NCBI GenBank assembly: GCA_021234155.1
Contig: JAJEKV010000130.1
Coordinates: 1,097,962-1,161,961, forward strand
Reading direction: 5' to 3'
Source of the DNA: Isoetes taiwanensis
Lineage: Eukaryota; Streptophyta; Lycopodiopsida; Isoetales; Isoetaceae
Length of the DNA: 64,000 bases
A program made the position numbers and the translations under genes. The first letter of the stretch is position 1. Each line of letters starts with the position of its first letter. Of the stretch, positions 1 through 10,384 are shown piece after piece. The notes beneath the pieces were generated by a model. It made no database searches. It had not been told where the DNA came from and was given only the letters and a program-made list of their open reading frames with translations.

Positions 1-1295
1 TAGTCGCCGCACTCTTCATCCAGCATTTCCGGCGCCATGTATTCCACTGTGCCTCTTAGTGTAGTGTGCCCACTTTGTGCAGTCTGGAATTTCTTAGAAG
101 TGCCAAAATCTGTAACTTTGATCCGTAAATTGTTCTCCTTAACCAGCACATTTTGGGGCTTTAGATCTCTATGAATAATCCCATTGGTATGCAGGTGCTT
201 CAGTCCTTTTGCGAGCTGAAGCATTATATCCACGGATTCTGCCAGATCAAATGGAGGATGGGGTTCTCGTTTGATCTTCCTGGTGTCGATCAGAGTTTTG
301 AGATCAGTGTCCATGAGCTCTAAGACCAGGCAGCGTCTGCCATTTTCCTTTCTTACGTGGCCGAGGATCTGCACAATATGGGGAAAATCAGCTCTGAGAA
401 AACTATCAACCACTCCTTTTTCTTTCTCGAATTCAACTTCAGACTCAAATTCCTTAACTGCAACAGGTACTCCACACCACACTGCCTTTTGAACCATTCC
501 AAAAGTGCCTCTACCCAATAATGATAAACTCTTCACTTCGAGGTCCCCATAAGCGATATTGGCGTTACATGGCAGAGATTCACCGGATTCCGTCTGTTCT
601 TCTCCTTGTAACACTGCTACCAAGGCAGAAGCCACAGGCGACGGAATTTTTAGCAGGATCCTTGACCGAAAGCTATTATCCTCCAAAATCAATCTTAGCT
701 CTTGTAACATCACCTGTTTATCATGCTCACTAGCCCATCTCAGAGTCTCCTGCAGCATGCAACAATCCAACTCTGTTTTATTTCTCAGCCTTCTGATTAG
801 CGCTGCTTTAAAAGGCCCCTCCTCTTCGTCGAACTCTGCATCACTGATTAGAAAATTTATCATCTGTGAGTACCTTCTAACATTCTCGACTATCTCGCTA
901 AATTCGGCAGCTCCGCCGAAAATAACAGGGGCTAGTTTGGGCCATTCCTGCTTTACACAGAGCTCCACAAGCTGAAGGCCATGGTTTAGAACTCCAAATA
1001 ACTCTCTTCCAACGGCAACAGCATTGGCAGCTCTAGTTTCTTCACGAAACACTCCGTTCCACCATAGCTCCACAGTGTGTGCTGTTAAATCTGCTAGAGA
1101 TGATATTGCAAAGCACTGGTTGCCATGCAAAATGTTGCTGCTGCTGCTCGGGCGTAGAAGTTTGTGGAATTTTGGTGGAAGAGCAATTAAATCAGATGCC
1201 CAAGTAGCAATTACGCTGCCTTCTCCTTTCTCCATAGCTAGCTCTAGTGCTAAGACCAGGAGCTCTTTGGTCTCCTTTCTTATTTTATCTACCAT
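1..1295 (-). CDS. Protein kinase (TKL/MLK-like) with N-terminal helical domain, 3' end cut by window
   Basis: One uninterrupted minus-strand frame runs from ATG at 1295 to the window edge, 431 codons with no stop. Residues ~1-230 are mostly helical and Leu/Ala/Glu-rich with no signal peptide. Residues ~250-431 are a kinase domain: glycine loop GRGTFGMV (261-268), VAVK lysine 281, catalytic loop HRDLKPQN (375-382), DFG (396-398), and GTVEYMAPE (415-423). All catalytic residues are present, so it should be an active Ser/Thr kinase of the tyrosine-kinase-like group. A helical N-terminus before a TKL kinase recalls plant MLKL (HeLo/DUF1221) proteins, which act in cell death and immunity, but those usually have degenerate kinase motifs, so that link is only an inference. 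The rest of the C-lobe lies beyond base 1. A duplicate of the first exon region lies upstream at 3864-4056. Confidence 0.85.
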   Translation of the reverse strand, partial: MVDKIRKETKELLVLALELAMEKGEGSVIATWASDLIALPPKFHKLLRPSSSSNILHGNQCFAISSLADLTAHTVELWWNGVFREETRAANAVAVGRELFGVLNHGLQLVELCVKQEWPKLAPVIFGGAAEFSEIVENVRRYSQMINFLISDAEFDEEEGPFKAALIRRLRNKTELDCCMLQETLRWASEHDKQVMLQELRLILEDNSFRSRILLKIPSPVASALVAVLQGEEQTESGESLPCNANIAYGDLEVKSLSLLGRGTFGMVQKAVWCGVPVAVKEFESEVEFEKEKGVVDSFLRADFPHIVQILGHVRKENGRRCLVLELMDTDLKTLIDTRKIKREPHPPFDLAESVDIMLQLAKGLKHLHTNGIIHRDLKPQNVLVKENNLRIKVTDFGTSKKFQTAQSGHTTLRGTVEYMAPEMLDEECGD

Positions 1296-1632
1296 TATTA
1301 ATAGCAACTCACTGACCTTTAAAATGACTAAGATACTTACACGTCGTGAAAATGCAAAATTGGTCCAAGATTATTGTCCTTCAAAAAGAAATATCAGAAA
1401 TATTTTGATCATGCTATGTTTCCACAAAACCATATCTTATTGAGTCGTGAAAAGCATTGTTGCTCATATCCCAGCAGTGGAGGGCCGTTTTCCGTTGTAA
1501 AATATTTCCACTTGGATAAGTTATTAACAAGTTGACCTTCATGCAATTTTTCCATGCAATTTTTCACCTTCACCAAAAACCTTTAGAGATTAATAGTTAC
1601 AATGCCCAGCATTGCTGGGAATAAGTTGGGGG
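1124..1632. repeat. Segmental duplication, copy A (kinase 5' end and upstream region)
   Basis: About 510 bp starting at CATGCAAAATGTTGCTG is nearly identical to 3864-4379. It covers codons 1-57 of the kinase and ~330 bp upstream. Differences include a 27-bp in-frame segment present only in copy B, a 6-bp deletion in B and small indels. Homology stops on the right where a CACTA-type terminus begins in copy B. Confidence 0.9.
1592..1619 (-). mobile_element. Degenerate Helitron-like 3' end (copy A)
   Basis: Read on the minus strand, a hairpin (CCCAGCAATGCTGGGC, 1604-1619) is followed by ATTGTAAC and CTAT, where copy B has CTAG. It is the same end as at 4340-4367, carried along in the duplication. 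No matching 5' end is seen to its right before 4340. Confidence 0.4.
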
Positions 1633-3863
1633 GACCTGTAAGTTGGGTCTGTTGCCTTTCTTAGCATTGCCTTTTTTAGTTCATAATCGAAGAAAGTGGA
1701 AATAGAAATATTGAATTGTACACATGCCATTTACAATGTTGGGTAGATATTCTAACATTGCAATCACATATTGTAACATCTAAGTCACATTGATGTGTGT
1801 TAAATGAAACAGAAGAATTTAGATACTAAAAATTGGACAAATACGTTGGCTACAAACTTGACAAATTCGCTACGAACTTGACAAATTCACTAGCTAAGTT
1901 AAGCTTAGAAAGGCTACATTTACATATTACATAACCGAACAAATTTGTTGTCCAAGTTAAATATAGAAAGGTTGCACAATATCCAAACAAAGCATAAGTC
2001 ATCTTCTCCATTGTCTAAAACATATTTTAATAGCAAATTGTGACTTGAATGAAGGCTTTATTAAATTTATGACAAATTAATCGTAAAATGTCCTCCTTGC
2101 TTGAACCTTAACAAATTTTATAGATATCTTTTGCTCCCAAAACATAAGAGCCAAAGCTCAATTGTAGAACATGCTTGAATGCTCCATGCTGAATTAACTC
2201 AGGGTAAAAGCAATATTTTGTTCAATGTTTTGTATACTTGGATAATCCTCTGATAAAAAAATGAACTTGTACATTTGTTTTGTGTTCTTTTATAACTGCT
2301 ATGGTCCAGCTTCTGTAACTTGTAACTGACTGTTGCAAAATCTTTCACTATTCTTTCCATCAAACTTGCAACGTTTTAAGACTTTGAATGTTTGCATAAC
2401 CCTCAGAACTTTCACATTATTTTTTGTCCTAAGCGAAATCCATCTGGAATCTCCGCATAGTCCACTACTGTGCATAGTCCATTAAACCCATGGTAACATT
2501 AGTAACATAAAACAATCAAAAGAAGTTGAGGCGCTGGCAATTAGCAAAAGATAACTGTAGCATGTGCGCGGATGGTGAAGAAACATGCAGGAAGTTAGAT
2601 GGACCTCTACTCAGAGGGGAAACTGGATTGTGCGCCCAGGTGATTGCAAGCAATTCTTCATCATAAGAAAGCTCAAGAGGCCCAGAAGCTGCAGGGATAT
2701 CGCTGTCCTATACAGCAAGAAAATAACAGACTTAAGTATGGGTTGCGCTTTCTAGTAGTGTTGTTCATTATCAGACTGCATAAATCACCAAGACAAAAGC
2801 ATTAAGACAAAAGCATTAAGACAACATGTGAAGTGGAAAAAGAACCCCTGAACATTGTGGCAAGCAGTTGTAGCATGCATGCATCTAGTCATTTGTTATT
2901 CCGCTAGAAGAGCTTTATTAGAGAAGACATAGTGGATAATCCAAAGTGGATAATCTTGTGGTCTATGGATTTCTAATGGTGAGGATTCGTAAAAGGAACA
3001 GAGGCACATCATGATCCAGAACATATTGAGCTATGCCATTGCATTTACAAACATTTCAATATGCTTGAAAATATCCACAGAAAAGAAAATAGTGCATAGT
3101 GAAGCATGTCACCTTTTATAAAAAAGAGTGTCGCTAGGCCTTGTTCAAATCGCTTGCTGGCCTTCTTCAGCAAGTCATGACCACATGATTCAGTTCCTGC
3201 AAATAGCAAGAGAAAAGTGGATCAATTCTAAACCTCTGCCAACATCTGTAAAAAGACTTTCCAGACAGGCATTTGTTTAAAGCAAGAGGTTTTGTCTCAT
3301 TTGATTATAGCCATGTTCAACTAAGGCGGTAAACTTTGTATGTAGATGAGCTGAAAACCAATATATAGATTTCAGGACCCGCAAAAGCTTCTGTGAAGAT
3401 TCATTCCTCGTGCTATTTCTCTCCACCTTTTTACATAAAGAATATTAGCTAGCTCAATATCATTCTTAGTAAGAAATAAACAAATTACTTGAAGGTTAAA
3501 ACTCTAAATTGTCCTCACATCATGATAACATGTGAAGCCCAGAAATAAGAGAAGCTGCTTATCTCCCTGACATAATAGCTTGGTTTTGTGGAGACGACAA
3601 ATAGACAAATCTCATACATCAAAAAAATAAATGAACGTTGCTTATCGACTTATCCAGCACAATTGCATTATCCTCTGCTCCAGCTGCTATACCTTTGGGT
3701 TGGCATCAAATTTACCCCTGACAACTTTGAAGGCGTCAACTGCTGGCAATATTACCCCATGCAACCCATCCAAACTTTGTACTACTTGAATTATGCAGTT
3801 ATAAAGTACATGACAAACCATCCAATTGAAAGTTGATGAATAAAAAGGAATAGTAAAATAGTA
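1633..3863. other. AT-rich intergenic DNA, no gene seen
   Basis: About 2.2 kb between the two copies of the kinase 5' segment. I see no protein-like frame, RNA gene or long repeat. It may hold the kinase promoter, but no motif stands out. Confidence 0.5.
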
Positions 3864-4056
3864 CATGCAAAATGTTGCTGTTGCTGCTCGGGCGTAGAAG
3901 TTTGTGGAATTTAGGAGCAATTAAATCAGATGCCCAAGGAGCAATTACGCTACCTTCTCCTCTCTCCATAGCTAGCTCTAGTACTAAGACCAGGAGCTCT
4001 TTGGTCTCCTTTAAGCATTGCTCTTCCAGCTTTGTTGTTCTTATTTTATCTACCAT
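3864..4056 (-). pseudogene. Truncated duplicate of the kinase first exon
   Basis: The minus-strand frame from ATG 4056 reads like the kinase start, with an extra block (TTKLEEQCL) after residue 6 encoded by 27 bp that copy A lacks. It also lacks two residues in the WASDLIALPPKF region. Similarity ends after the ...SNILH residues at 3864; the frame then runs into unrelated sequence and stops at 3799. There is no kinase domain, so it is a gene-duplication remnant. The 27-bp difference shows either an insertion in B or a deletion in the intact gene A. Confidence 0.8.
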
Positions 4057-4339
4057 TAATAGCAACTCACTGACCTTTAAAATGACTAAGATACTTACAC
4101 GTCATGAGAATGCAAACTTGGTCCAAGATTTTCATTGTCCTTCAAAAAGAAATATCAGAAATATTTTGATCATGCTATGTTTCACAAAACCATATCTTAC
4201 TGAGCCATGAAAAGCATTGTTGCTCATATCTCAGCAGTGGAGGGCCGTTTTCCGTTGTAAAATATTTCCACTTGAATAAGTTATTAACAAGTAGACCTTC
4301 ATGCAATTTTTCAACTTCACCAAAAACCTTTAGAGATTA

Positions 4340-4367
4340 CTAGTTACAATGCCCAGCGTTGCTGGGC
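4340..4367 (-). mobile_element. Helitron-like 3' terminus
   Basis: On the minus strand a perfect 7-bp-stem hairpin (GCCCAGC-AAC-GCTGGGC, 4351-4367) is followed by ATTGTAA and CTAG (4340-4343), then T. This matches the Helitron rule of a hairpin just before CTRR and insertion before T. The same end recurs elsewhere in the window. The body would extend to the right. Confidence 0.55.
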
Positions 4368-4379
4368 ACAAGTTGGGGG

Positions 4380-4700
4380 CACTACAAGGGCTAATGGGGG
4401 TTTGTAACGGATTGAAATGTAACGCATATTAATTTGTAAAGCAATTTTAGATTTGTCACACGTGATAGAAAACATTGTATTTTGTAACGGGTGGCACACC
4501 ATGTATACTTGTAACGTGCTACTAAAATTTGTATAGACTTGTTTGTAACATGTGGCAAATAGTAAATTGTGTAACGAGTTACAACTTAAATCTGTAACGT
4601 GTGACAAGCATTAAAGTTTGTAGCACATTACAAGTCTCATTTGTAACGTGTGACAAATATTACTATTTTGTAACATGTTACAAAGATTTTTAGTAAATAT
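4380..4700 (+). mobile_element. CACTA-type transposon end with subterminal repeats
   Basis: The block starts CACTACAAGGG, the hallmark terminus of CACTA (En/Spm) elements. It is followed by at least seven short repeats of the type TTTGTAACGTGTGACAAAT in both orientations, one forming the palindrome TTTGTAACATGTTACAAA near 4670. Dense short subterminal repeats are typical of CACTA elements and bind their transposase. The opposite terminus (ending CTTGTAGTG) was not found, so the element is truncated or broken. Confidence 0.6.
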
Positions 4701-4790
4701 AGACGTTGGAAACTTGCTATTTGAGTTCTTCTAGGCACCCATTTGAGTTCTTCTAGGCGCTTGAGGCATTGAGCTTCCCTCTTAGGCGCC

Positions 4791-5114
4791 ATGGATGATT
4801 TATTTGCAGATTTGGCTGCAACCACTAGGAGAAGAAGATTGAAAGAGCTTGTTGACGCAGGTATGCTAGATTATAGTGCAATATCACGAGCTTCTAGAGG
4901 ACATTGTGCTGATGAGTTTGAAGTATGTTGATGTGCATCTTGTGTGGGCCAACATAATCGATTGCCTATGACGATTGAGAGACATCTTAAGTCATTTGGT
5001 ACCTATTGGAAAGCTTCTGAGAACTTTTGTAGTCGTTTTGGTATATCTTACAATTCGGCTCCACCAGAGGGACAGGTTAATAATCCCCCCTTATTTGGTT
5101 TATTGGCTAGTTAG
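4791..5114 (+). pseudogene. CACTA transposase-like N-terminal fragment with one in-frame stop
   Basis: From ATG 4791 one frame runs to TAG 5112-5114 with a single TGA at 4929. It begins MDDLFADLAATTRRRRLKEL and, after the stop, has a C-A-S-C pair followed by MTIERHLKSFGTYWK. A Cys pair followed by 'T-I-x-x-H-L-x-x-x-G' is a pattern seen before the catalytic region of TNP2-type proteins. Its position just inside a CACTA terminus supports this. The catalytic core is missing; the frame ends where the microsatellite starts. Confidence 0.45.
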
Positions 5115-5207
5115 TCTATCTATCTATCTATCCATCCATCCATCCATCCATCCATCCATCCATCCATCCATCCATCCATCCATCCATCTATCTATCTATC
5201 TATCTAT
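5115..5207 (+). repeat. Compound (TCTA)n(TCCA)n(TCTA)n microsatellite
   Basis: About 93 bp of tetranucleotide repeats: TCTA units, then a long TCCA run, then TCTA again. It interrupts the CACTA-associated coding remnant. Confidence 0.97.
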
Positions 5208-5310
5208 TATACATCAACCATTAGAATATGCACATTACTTCTTATTTGTATCATAAAATACATCTATTGGTATTCTAACAGACTTTAACAAAACAAGCTA
5301 CAATTAATTT

Positions 5311-5940
5311 TTCGAGGAGAGTTTGGAGGCACATAGAGGTTGATGATGAGATGGATTCTGCACAGAGTAGTTCTCGTTATAGGACCCACAAGAAGTTGCA
5401 TATGGATGTTATTAGTGGAAGTAGAAACTATGCTATAGGTTGTGATATACCCGATCTAGTTATGCCTCATGAGATTGAGAAATTAATAAGGCATGTTGAC
5501 CGCACAAAAGATTGGGTCTGTTTATTGGTCCATTACCGAGTTTAGGTGAGGAATTCAGTTATTGGGGTTGTCGATATATAATAAAACAGTCAACGATCCC
5601 AAGTGCATGAAGAGGGTTATTCATTGCCCAAGATGTTCAAGTTCGCTTTGGTACAGTTATTCCTTTGATGATCTATGGAGGCCCAGAATATAATGCATTA
5701 GAGTGGGAGGCCTTAACTTATTATTCTTTCCGCAAGATGGTTTATGGCTGCAATAGCAATGCATGCACCATGGTTGTACCATAGCGAGGATAAGAGAACC
5801 TTCATCGATGGTCGGGTTGAAGAACATGGCAATATAGCAGGGTTGATAAATAGTTGTGGTAGTAATAAAAATCAATCAATTCTATATTTGAGGAAAGAAG
5901 TAATGATCGTGAGGAGTTCATGGGGGCAAAAATGAGTGCT
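5311..5940 (+). pseudogene. SET-domain-like gene fragment, frameshifted
   Basis: Several frames join into one protein-like series. 5311-5545 reads VWRHIEVDDEMDSAQ to CDIPDLVMPHEIEKLIRHVD. After a frameshift, from ~5609, RGLFIAQDVQVRFGTVIPLM is followed by IYGG, which resembles the start of a SET domain (G-R-G-x-F-A-x-x-D-I-x-x-G-T-x-I). From ~5752 comes the frame with FIDGRVEEHGNIAGLINSC, resembling the GN-x-A-x-x-IN-x-(S)C motif of SET lysine methyltransferases. At least one stop and two frame changes make it non-functional. It lies inside the CACTA-like region, so it may be a captured host gene fragment. Confidence 0.5.
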
Positions 5941-6110
5941 TCTCTCTTGCACCTCGGGATCCTGCACGAACTCGTGGTTGAACCAGTTCTTGTTTATCTA
6001 GAATGACCAACAAAAAGATCATTAATTCAGCAGAAGAGATGCTAATCTAGAAGTCACCCAACCCTGATGGATGAGGCTTTGCTCGAAGCTATTCTTCCCC
6101 AAAGGATTTT

Positions 6111-6530
6111 GTGATTCCCCCCCAAGGACATGAGAGAACCATTCAAGCAATTGATAATCTTATAGTTTTAACAAGGGATAATCATTCTAGAATAGGCTTT
6201 TGTAGGGTAGATCTTGAATTTTTTAATAGGTATTTTCTTAGCATCCTCCGCTTCAACAGAATTGGCTCTCTCAGGGTCACTACGCACAACTTTCAACCTT
6301 ATTTGGCTCTAGGCAACAGTTTCGAGAGAAATCTTTTCCTCCTTGAAGTCTCAACAGAATTCGAGGTGGAACCGATTTATCACTGGGCAAGATTCTTCAA
6401 TCTTCAGCCAGCAGAAGTCTTCTCGGATCTTGGGATTGTTTTGGAGGTTTGGGGTGGTGAATTGATCTTGTCATCCTTGTCCTTCTTACTTCCTGTTTTT
6501 TCTAGTTTAACCATTTGGCTTCCTTCCTGA
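6111..6530 (+). other. Open frame in the LINE leader, unrecognised
   Basis: A 139-codon frame starting MIPPQGHERTIQAIDNLI. I do not recognise it. It sits in front of the LINE ORF1 region and is followed by a T/C-rich leader, so it may be 5' LINE or older DNA. Little supports a real protein. Confidence 0.2.
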
Positions 6531-6949
6531 TGATTGATGGGACCCTTCTCCCCTGTTAGATCTCTGCAGTCGGTTCAGGGGTACGGGCAGTCAGTCTTGA
6601 TTAGAATAGCAGCTTTTCCTCTTTTTTCTTCATGATTTCTTTTCCCCTATCTTTTTTTCCCTTTATAGAAAATTAAAAGTTAATCCGGACCCCTTTCGCC
6701 TTTCTTTCTTTCAATTTCCTTCGGTTCTTTGCTCCGTTTTCCTGTTTTTTCTAGTTCTCTCTATTGAATCCGTGACCCTTCCCTGTACCATGAAATCTAA
6801 GGGGACAACCAGCAAACTGGCAGTCGGAGGACCGTCGTCCTCCTCCAGAAGGGAACCTTATGAGTACAAAGACACCGACCCCCTCCTCGTCATTCAAAGC
6901 TGGGATCAAATCTTTGTTTTGGACGACAAAAGGACCCGGCCTGGATCAA

Positions 6950-8212
6950 GATGAAGGAGTTAAAGGCTGCTTTCGATATAATAAGGGAGCAGCAAGAGGC
7001 CGCTGCAAATTGCATGGGGGTGCAGAAGGAAGAACAGATCTTGGTGTGCAAATTGGAGATCCAAAGGATCGAGAACCAATATAAGGAGGAGAAAGCCAGT
7101 GACAGAGACCTGGTTTGGCAAATGCTATAGAAAATCCAAGAAATGGATATCCTTCTCTATCAGCTTTTAGGGTGAAAACCGGACACTCAAAGGAAGATTG
7201 CTGCAACCTCAAAAATCAGATATTTAGGAGGTCCATGATTGAAATGTTGCAGGCGGCTAAGACTTTAGCAGAGGAGCTTGAAGACCTCGGGTGGAAATCT
7301 AAAGCTTCCTTTCATCTGGTTAGAATTTGAGAGGAAGCAGATGATTATGTGATTGAAAATTTTCGGAAAGGCTTCAAAAATAGGCTTCCCCCTTTTGCCG
7401 TTGAGACCCTCAAGGAAGTAGAGATGGATTATAAAACTTACCAACTCCCTCTCGAAGCTCCTACTAAATGCAAAATCGATGACAGTAATGGTTACTTCCA
7501 TCCTACCGACTGCATGAATTGTGACTGCCAAAACTGTACCAGCATCAAAGAGAAGAACATGGACAAAAATAAAACAAAGGTTTCTAAGCAAGTACTCAAG
7601 TCTTCTGTTCCGATCATGGGCAAGTACGACAAGATCAATGGTAACTCTTACAAAAATGCCTTGCTCAATTCTTTGTGTTCTAATAATGCTGCCTCTGATT
7701 CTATGAAAACTGAAGTTAATAATGGAGGTGAAGCAGATTTTTTGGACCTCAGTGCTATTATAGATAATTCTGCTATTCTTAGAAATACTGATCATGGCAT
7801 TCTCGTTCATTTCCCTCAAAAGTGCCCCTCCTTAAGTGTTGTGAAGCATTGGGTGACCAAAACTCAGTTGATCCCCATCCTCTTCATCCTTAAGTTAGAT
7901 AGTAAAATTTTCCAGATCATTTGCAGAGAGGAAAGGAGCGTCCTTGTGATCTTAACCAAGAAAATATCCCTCATTTCGGGGCACCCTGTGTACATCATGC
8001 AATGGGACCCTTCTTACATTCCAAGTGACTTTTCTTCGATCTCTACTACCACCTGGATTTCTAGCTCCAATCTTCCTATGGGCTGCTGGACTGCTTCTCA
8101 TCTCAAAGCCATAGCCAGCAGTTTGGGTGAGATTATCCAAATTTCCATACCCCAAACTAAACTTCCCATTTGTCTGCATTCAAAAGAAAATTTTCTCCAC
8201 CTGGAAAGATAA
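6950..8212 (+). pseudogene. LINE ORF1 remnant with DUF4283-like region
   Basis: The frame from 7349 to 8212 (287 codons) is the longest piece. Its middle part resembles the DUF4283 domain of plant L1 and retroelement ORF1 proteins: SYKNALL, then ILVHFPQKCPSLSVVKHWV, a stretch with YIMQWDPSYIP, then TWISSSNLPMGCWTASHLKA ahead of the IASSLGEIIQI segment. A Cys-rich stretch (DCMNCDCQNC, near 7509-7540) lies before it. The part upstream of 7349 (6950-7330) is shifted in frame and has stops. The product would be a nucleic-acid-binding LINE protein; this copy is inactive. Confidence 0.65.
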
Positions 8213-8333
8213 AATCCCTTGCAAAATTCCTAATCGGGGCATTTTTAATCTTAACATCTCTTATTCCAAGCTTCCTTTGGCTAAAGCCCCGTCGGCTCCT
8301 CCCAAGAAAAACACATGAGGTAAGGAAGTACCA

Positions 8334-9590
8334 GTGCACAGGGATTTGGAGAAACAGCAGTGCAAACGAGTTTGGAGACCCAAGGCCAAATATTTGGAAG
8401 AAAACCATAAGATCAAGGCTGATTGCAGCACCAGCAATTTGGATCTCCCTAAAAAGTTTATTTCTGATGAAGGTATTATTTTCCAATTTCCTTCTAAAGT
8501 TGTTATCAAGATCGATCCCATCACTATGAGCATTTCCACTTTGGATCTTGGCATTTTAAATGATAATTTTGGTCTTTATGAGGAATCCAGGAAGGAAGAC
8601 TCGGAGGATGACCTTGACTTTCAGGTCAACTACAAGTCCTCCTCTATAGAGGAAGGGGCTTGGTCTACCATCAACAATAGAAGAAAAAGAAGGAAGAAAA
8701 TGATGAAAGACAATCTCCTGGAACCTCCAAGAAGATGCCCAAGAATAATCCTACCTTCTACCAATGAATATAGATGGAATATCCAAGGAATCAATTCGAA
8801 TTACAAAAGAGATAGATTGAAGGTTTGCCTTATCTCTATGAATCTTGATTTTATTTTTTTTCAAGAGCATAAAATTCATGATGATAATATACATAGCTTA
8901 ATTAATTAAAGAGGTTATGCCTGCCAATTTCTAGCATTGGTCTCTTAAGGCTAACAATACTTCTGCTGGTATTACTATTGCTTGGAATAATAGACTCAAT
9001 TTTGAAGATATTCAGATGATAAATGACAATAGTAGGAGATGGCAGATTATTCATGGAAGGATTGGAGATAAAAGACTTGCTTTTATAAATGTGTATGCTT
9101 ATCACCAGCCCTCTGAAAGAGCTAATCTCTGGAGTGTTATCAGCAGAAGTTTAGATAACATCCCTATGATGACTGCATTATAGCTGGTGAGTTTAATATA
9201 GTTACTCATAGCTACATGAAGAATATCAACTTTAAGTGCTTGAGTGGTAACGAGTTCTTGAGCTGGAGTTCCCTTTTATCTTCCCACCATCTCTCTTTAG
9301 CTAGAGTTGCCCTCATTCTTATAGTTGGAATGATCACAGAGATCAGCCTGTGTGCTGTCTCCATGATAGGTTTTACCTCAGTGAGACCCTTTGGAATAAT
9401 AGTTCTAGGGTTACTAATCTCACTAATTACACTATCTCTGATCATTTTCCTCAGCTTATCAATATTTATGGCAATAGTGTCCAAAGGAAGAGGAATTCTT
9501 ATTTTAAATTCAATACTAATCTTCTTGAGCACAGTGATTTTTTGCCTAACCTTGAGCTGGTTATTTCTCAAGAGGAGAAGCCTTTAGGTA
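8334..9590 (+). pseudogene. LINE ORF2 endonuclease remnant
   Basis: The frame 8334-8909 ends in the start of an apurinic-type endonuclease: WNIQGINSNYKRDRLKVCLI, then LDFIFFQEHK, matching 'WNIRGL...FLQETK'. After a stop the domain continues at 8940-9180 (WNNRLNFEDIQMINDNSRRW, FINVYAYHQPSERANLW), then IIAGEFN near 9181-9196, and later SDHFPQLINIYGN near 9440, equivalent to the conserved SDH motif. Several frame changes break it. Confidence 0.7.
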
Positions 9591-10384
9591 ATAGTGGCTG
9601 GATGGATTGGTGGGTCAGAGTCTCTAAAAAGATTAAGACATGGCTGAAAGTGTGGGGTAAAGAAATCCACAGGAAAGAAACTGCTCACCTCCAAGATCTG
9701 AGAACTCAGCTCAGTTTTGTCCAACGACAGCAAAAGGAAGACAATAAAGAAAGAGAGGAGGCTAGAATTGCCAGAGGATGGAAGATTAAGGCAAAGGTGA
9801 AAGAACTCAAGGAAGATGAAAGAAGTAACTCTAAATATTTTTTCATTAAGGCCAAAGGCAGAATTAAGAAGAATCACATTTACAGCATTCTATGGGAAGG
9901 TAACAGCATTGAAAATGACACCCAATTGAAATGTGCTGCTAGAGATCATTTTTCCAGAATTATGGGAACTGAACAAGACATTAGCAAGGCTGATATTGAA
10001 AATTTTGTGCATATCCAGCAGAAAGTTACCAATGGTATGAATGAGACTTTATCTAGATCCTTTACCTTTGCTGAAATGTTCAAGGTTTTCGAGGAAATAG
10101 AGAATGATAAAACTCCAGGCCCTGATGGCCTTCCACCCGAATTTTTTGAGGAGTCTTGGGAACTTCTTGGTAAGGACATTGTTTCCTTGGCTAATGAATT
10201 CTTGTCCCTCAAACAATTGGACTGTAGGAATCAACACCAATTTGATTGCTCTCATCCCCAAGATTGAGCTCCCAACCACTTTCTCGGATTATAGACCCAT
10301 ATCTTTGACTAATGTGACAGGTTTTATAGCTGCAAGGCTCAAGCCCATTCTCGAAGAGGTCATAAGTAATACTCAAAGTGCTTA
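9590..10384 (+). pseudogene. LINE reverse transcriptase, N-terminal part
   Basis: The frame 9350-10267 (305 codons) covers the linker after the endonuclease (Lys/Glu-rich: KTWLKVWGKEIHRKETAHLQ) and the first RT motifs: HIYSILWEGNSIENDTQLKC, FEEIENDKTPGPDGLPPEFF and WELLGKDIVSLANEFL. After a frameshift near 10210, INTNLIALIPKIELPTTFSD, YRPISLTNV and EEVISNTQSAY follow up to 10384. The sequence then stops abruptly at a Helitron-like 5' terminus. Confidence 0.8.

Larger units (their letters stand above)
3864..4379. repeat. Segmental duplication, copy B
   Basis: Counterpart of 1124-1632. Its right limit at 4379 coincides with CACTACAAG, so the duplicated block was probably longer and was interrupted by that transposon. 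Confidence 0.9.

Noticed and set aside
271-1443. Plus-strand frames over the first 1.4 kb
   Set aside because: Shadows of the minus-strand kinase gene.
7265-7819. 184-codon minus-strand frame
   Set aside because: Antisense shadow of the LINE ORF1 remnant, which has the recognisable domain on the plus strand.
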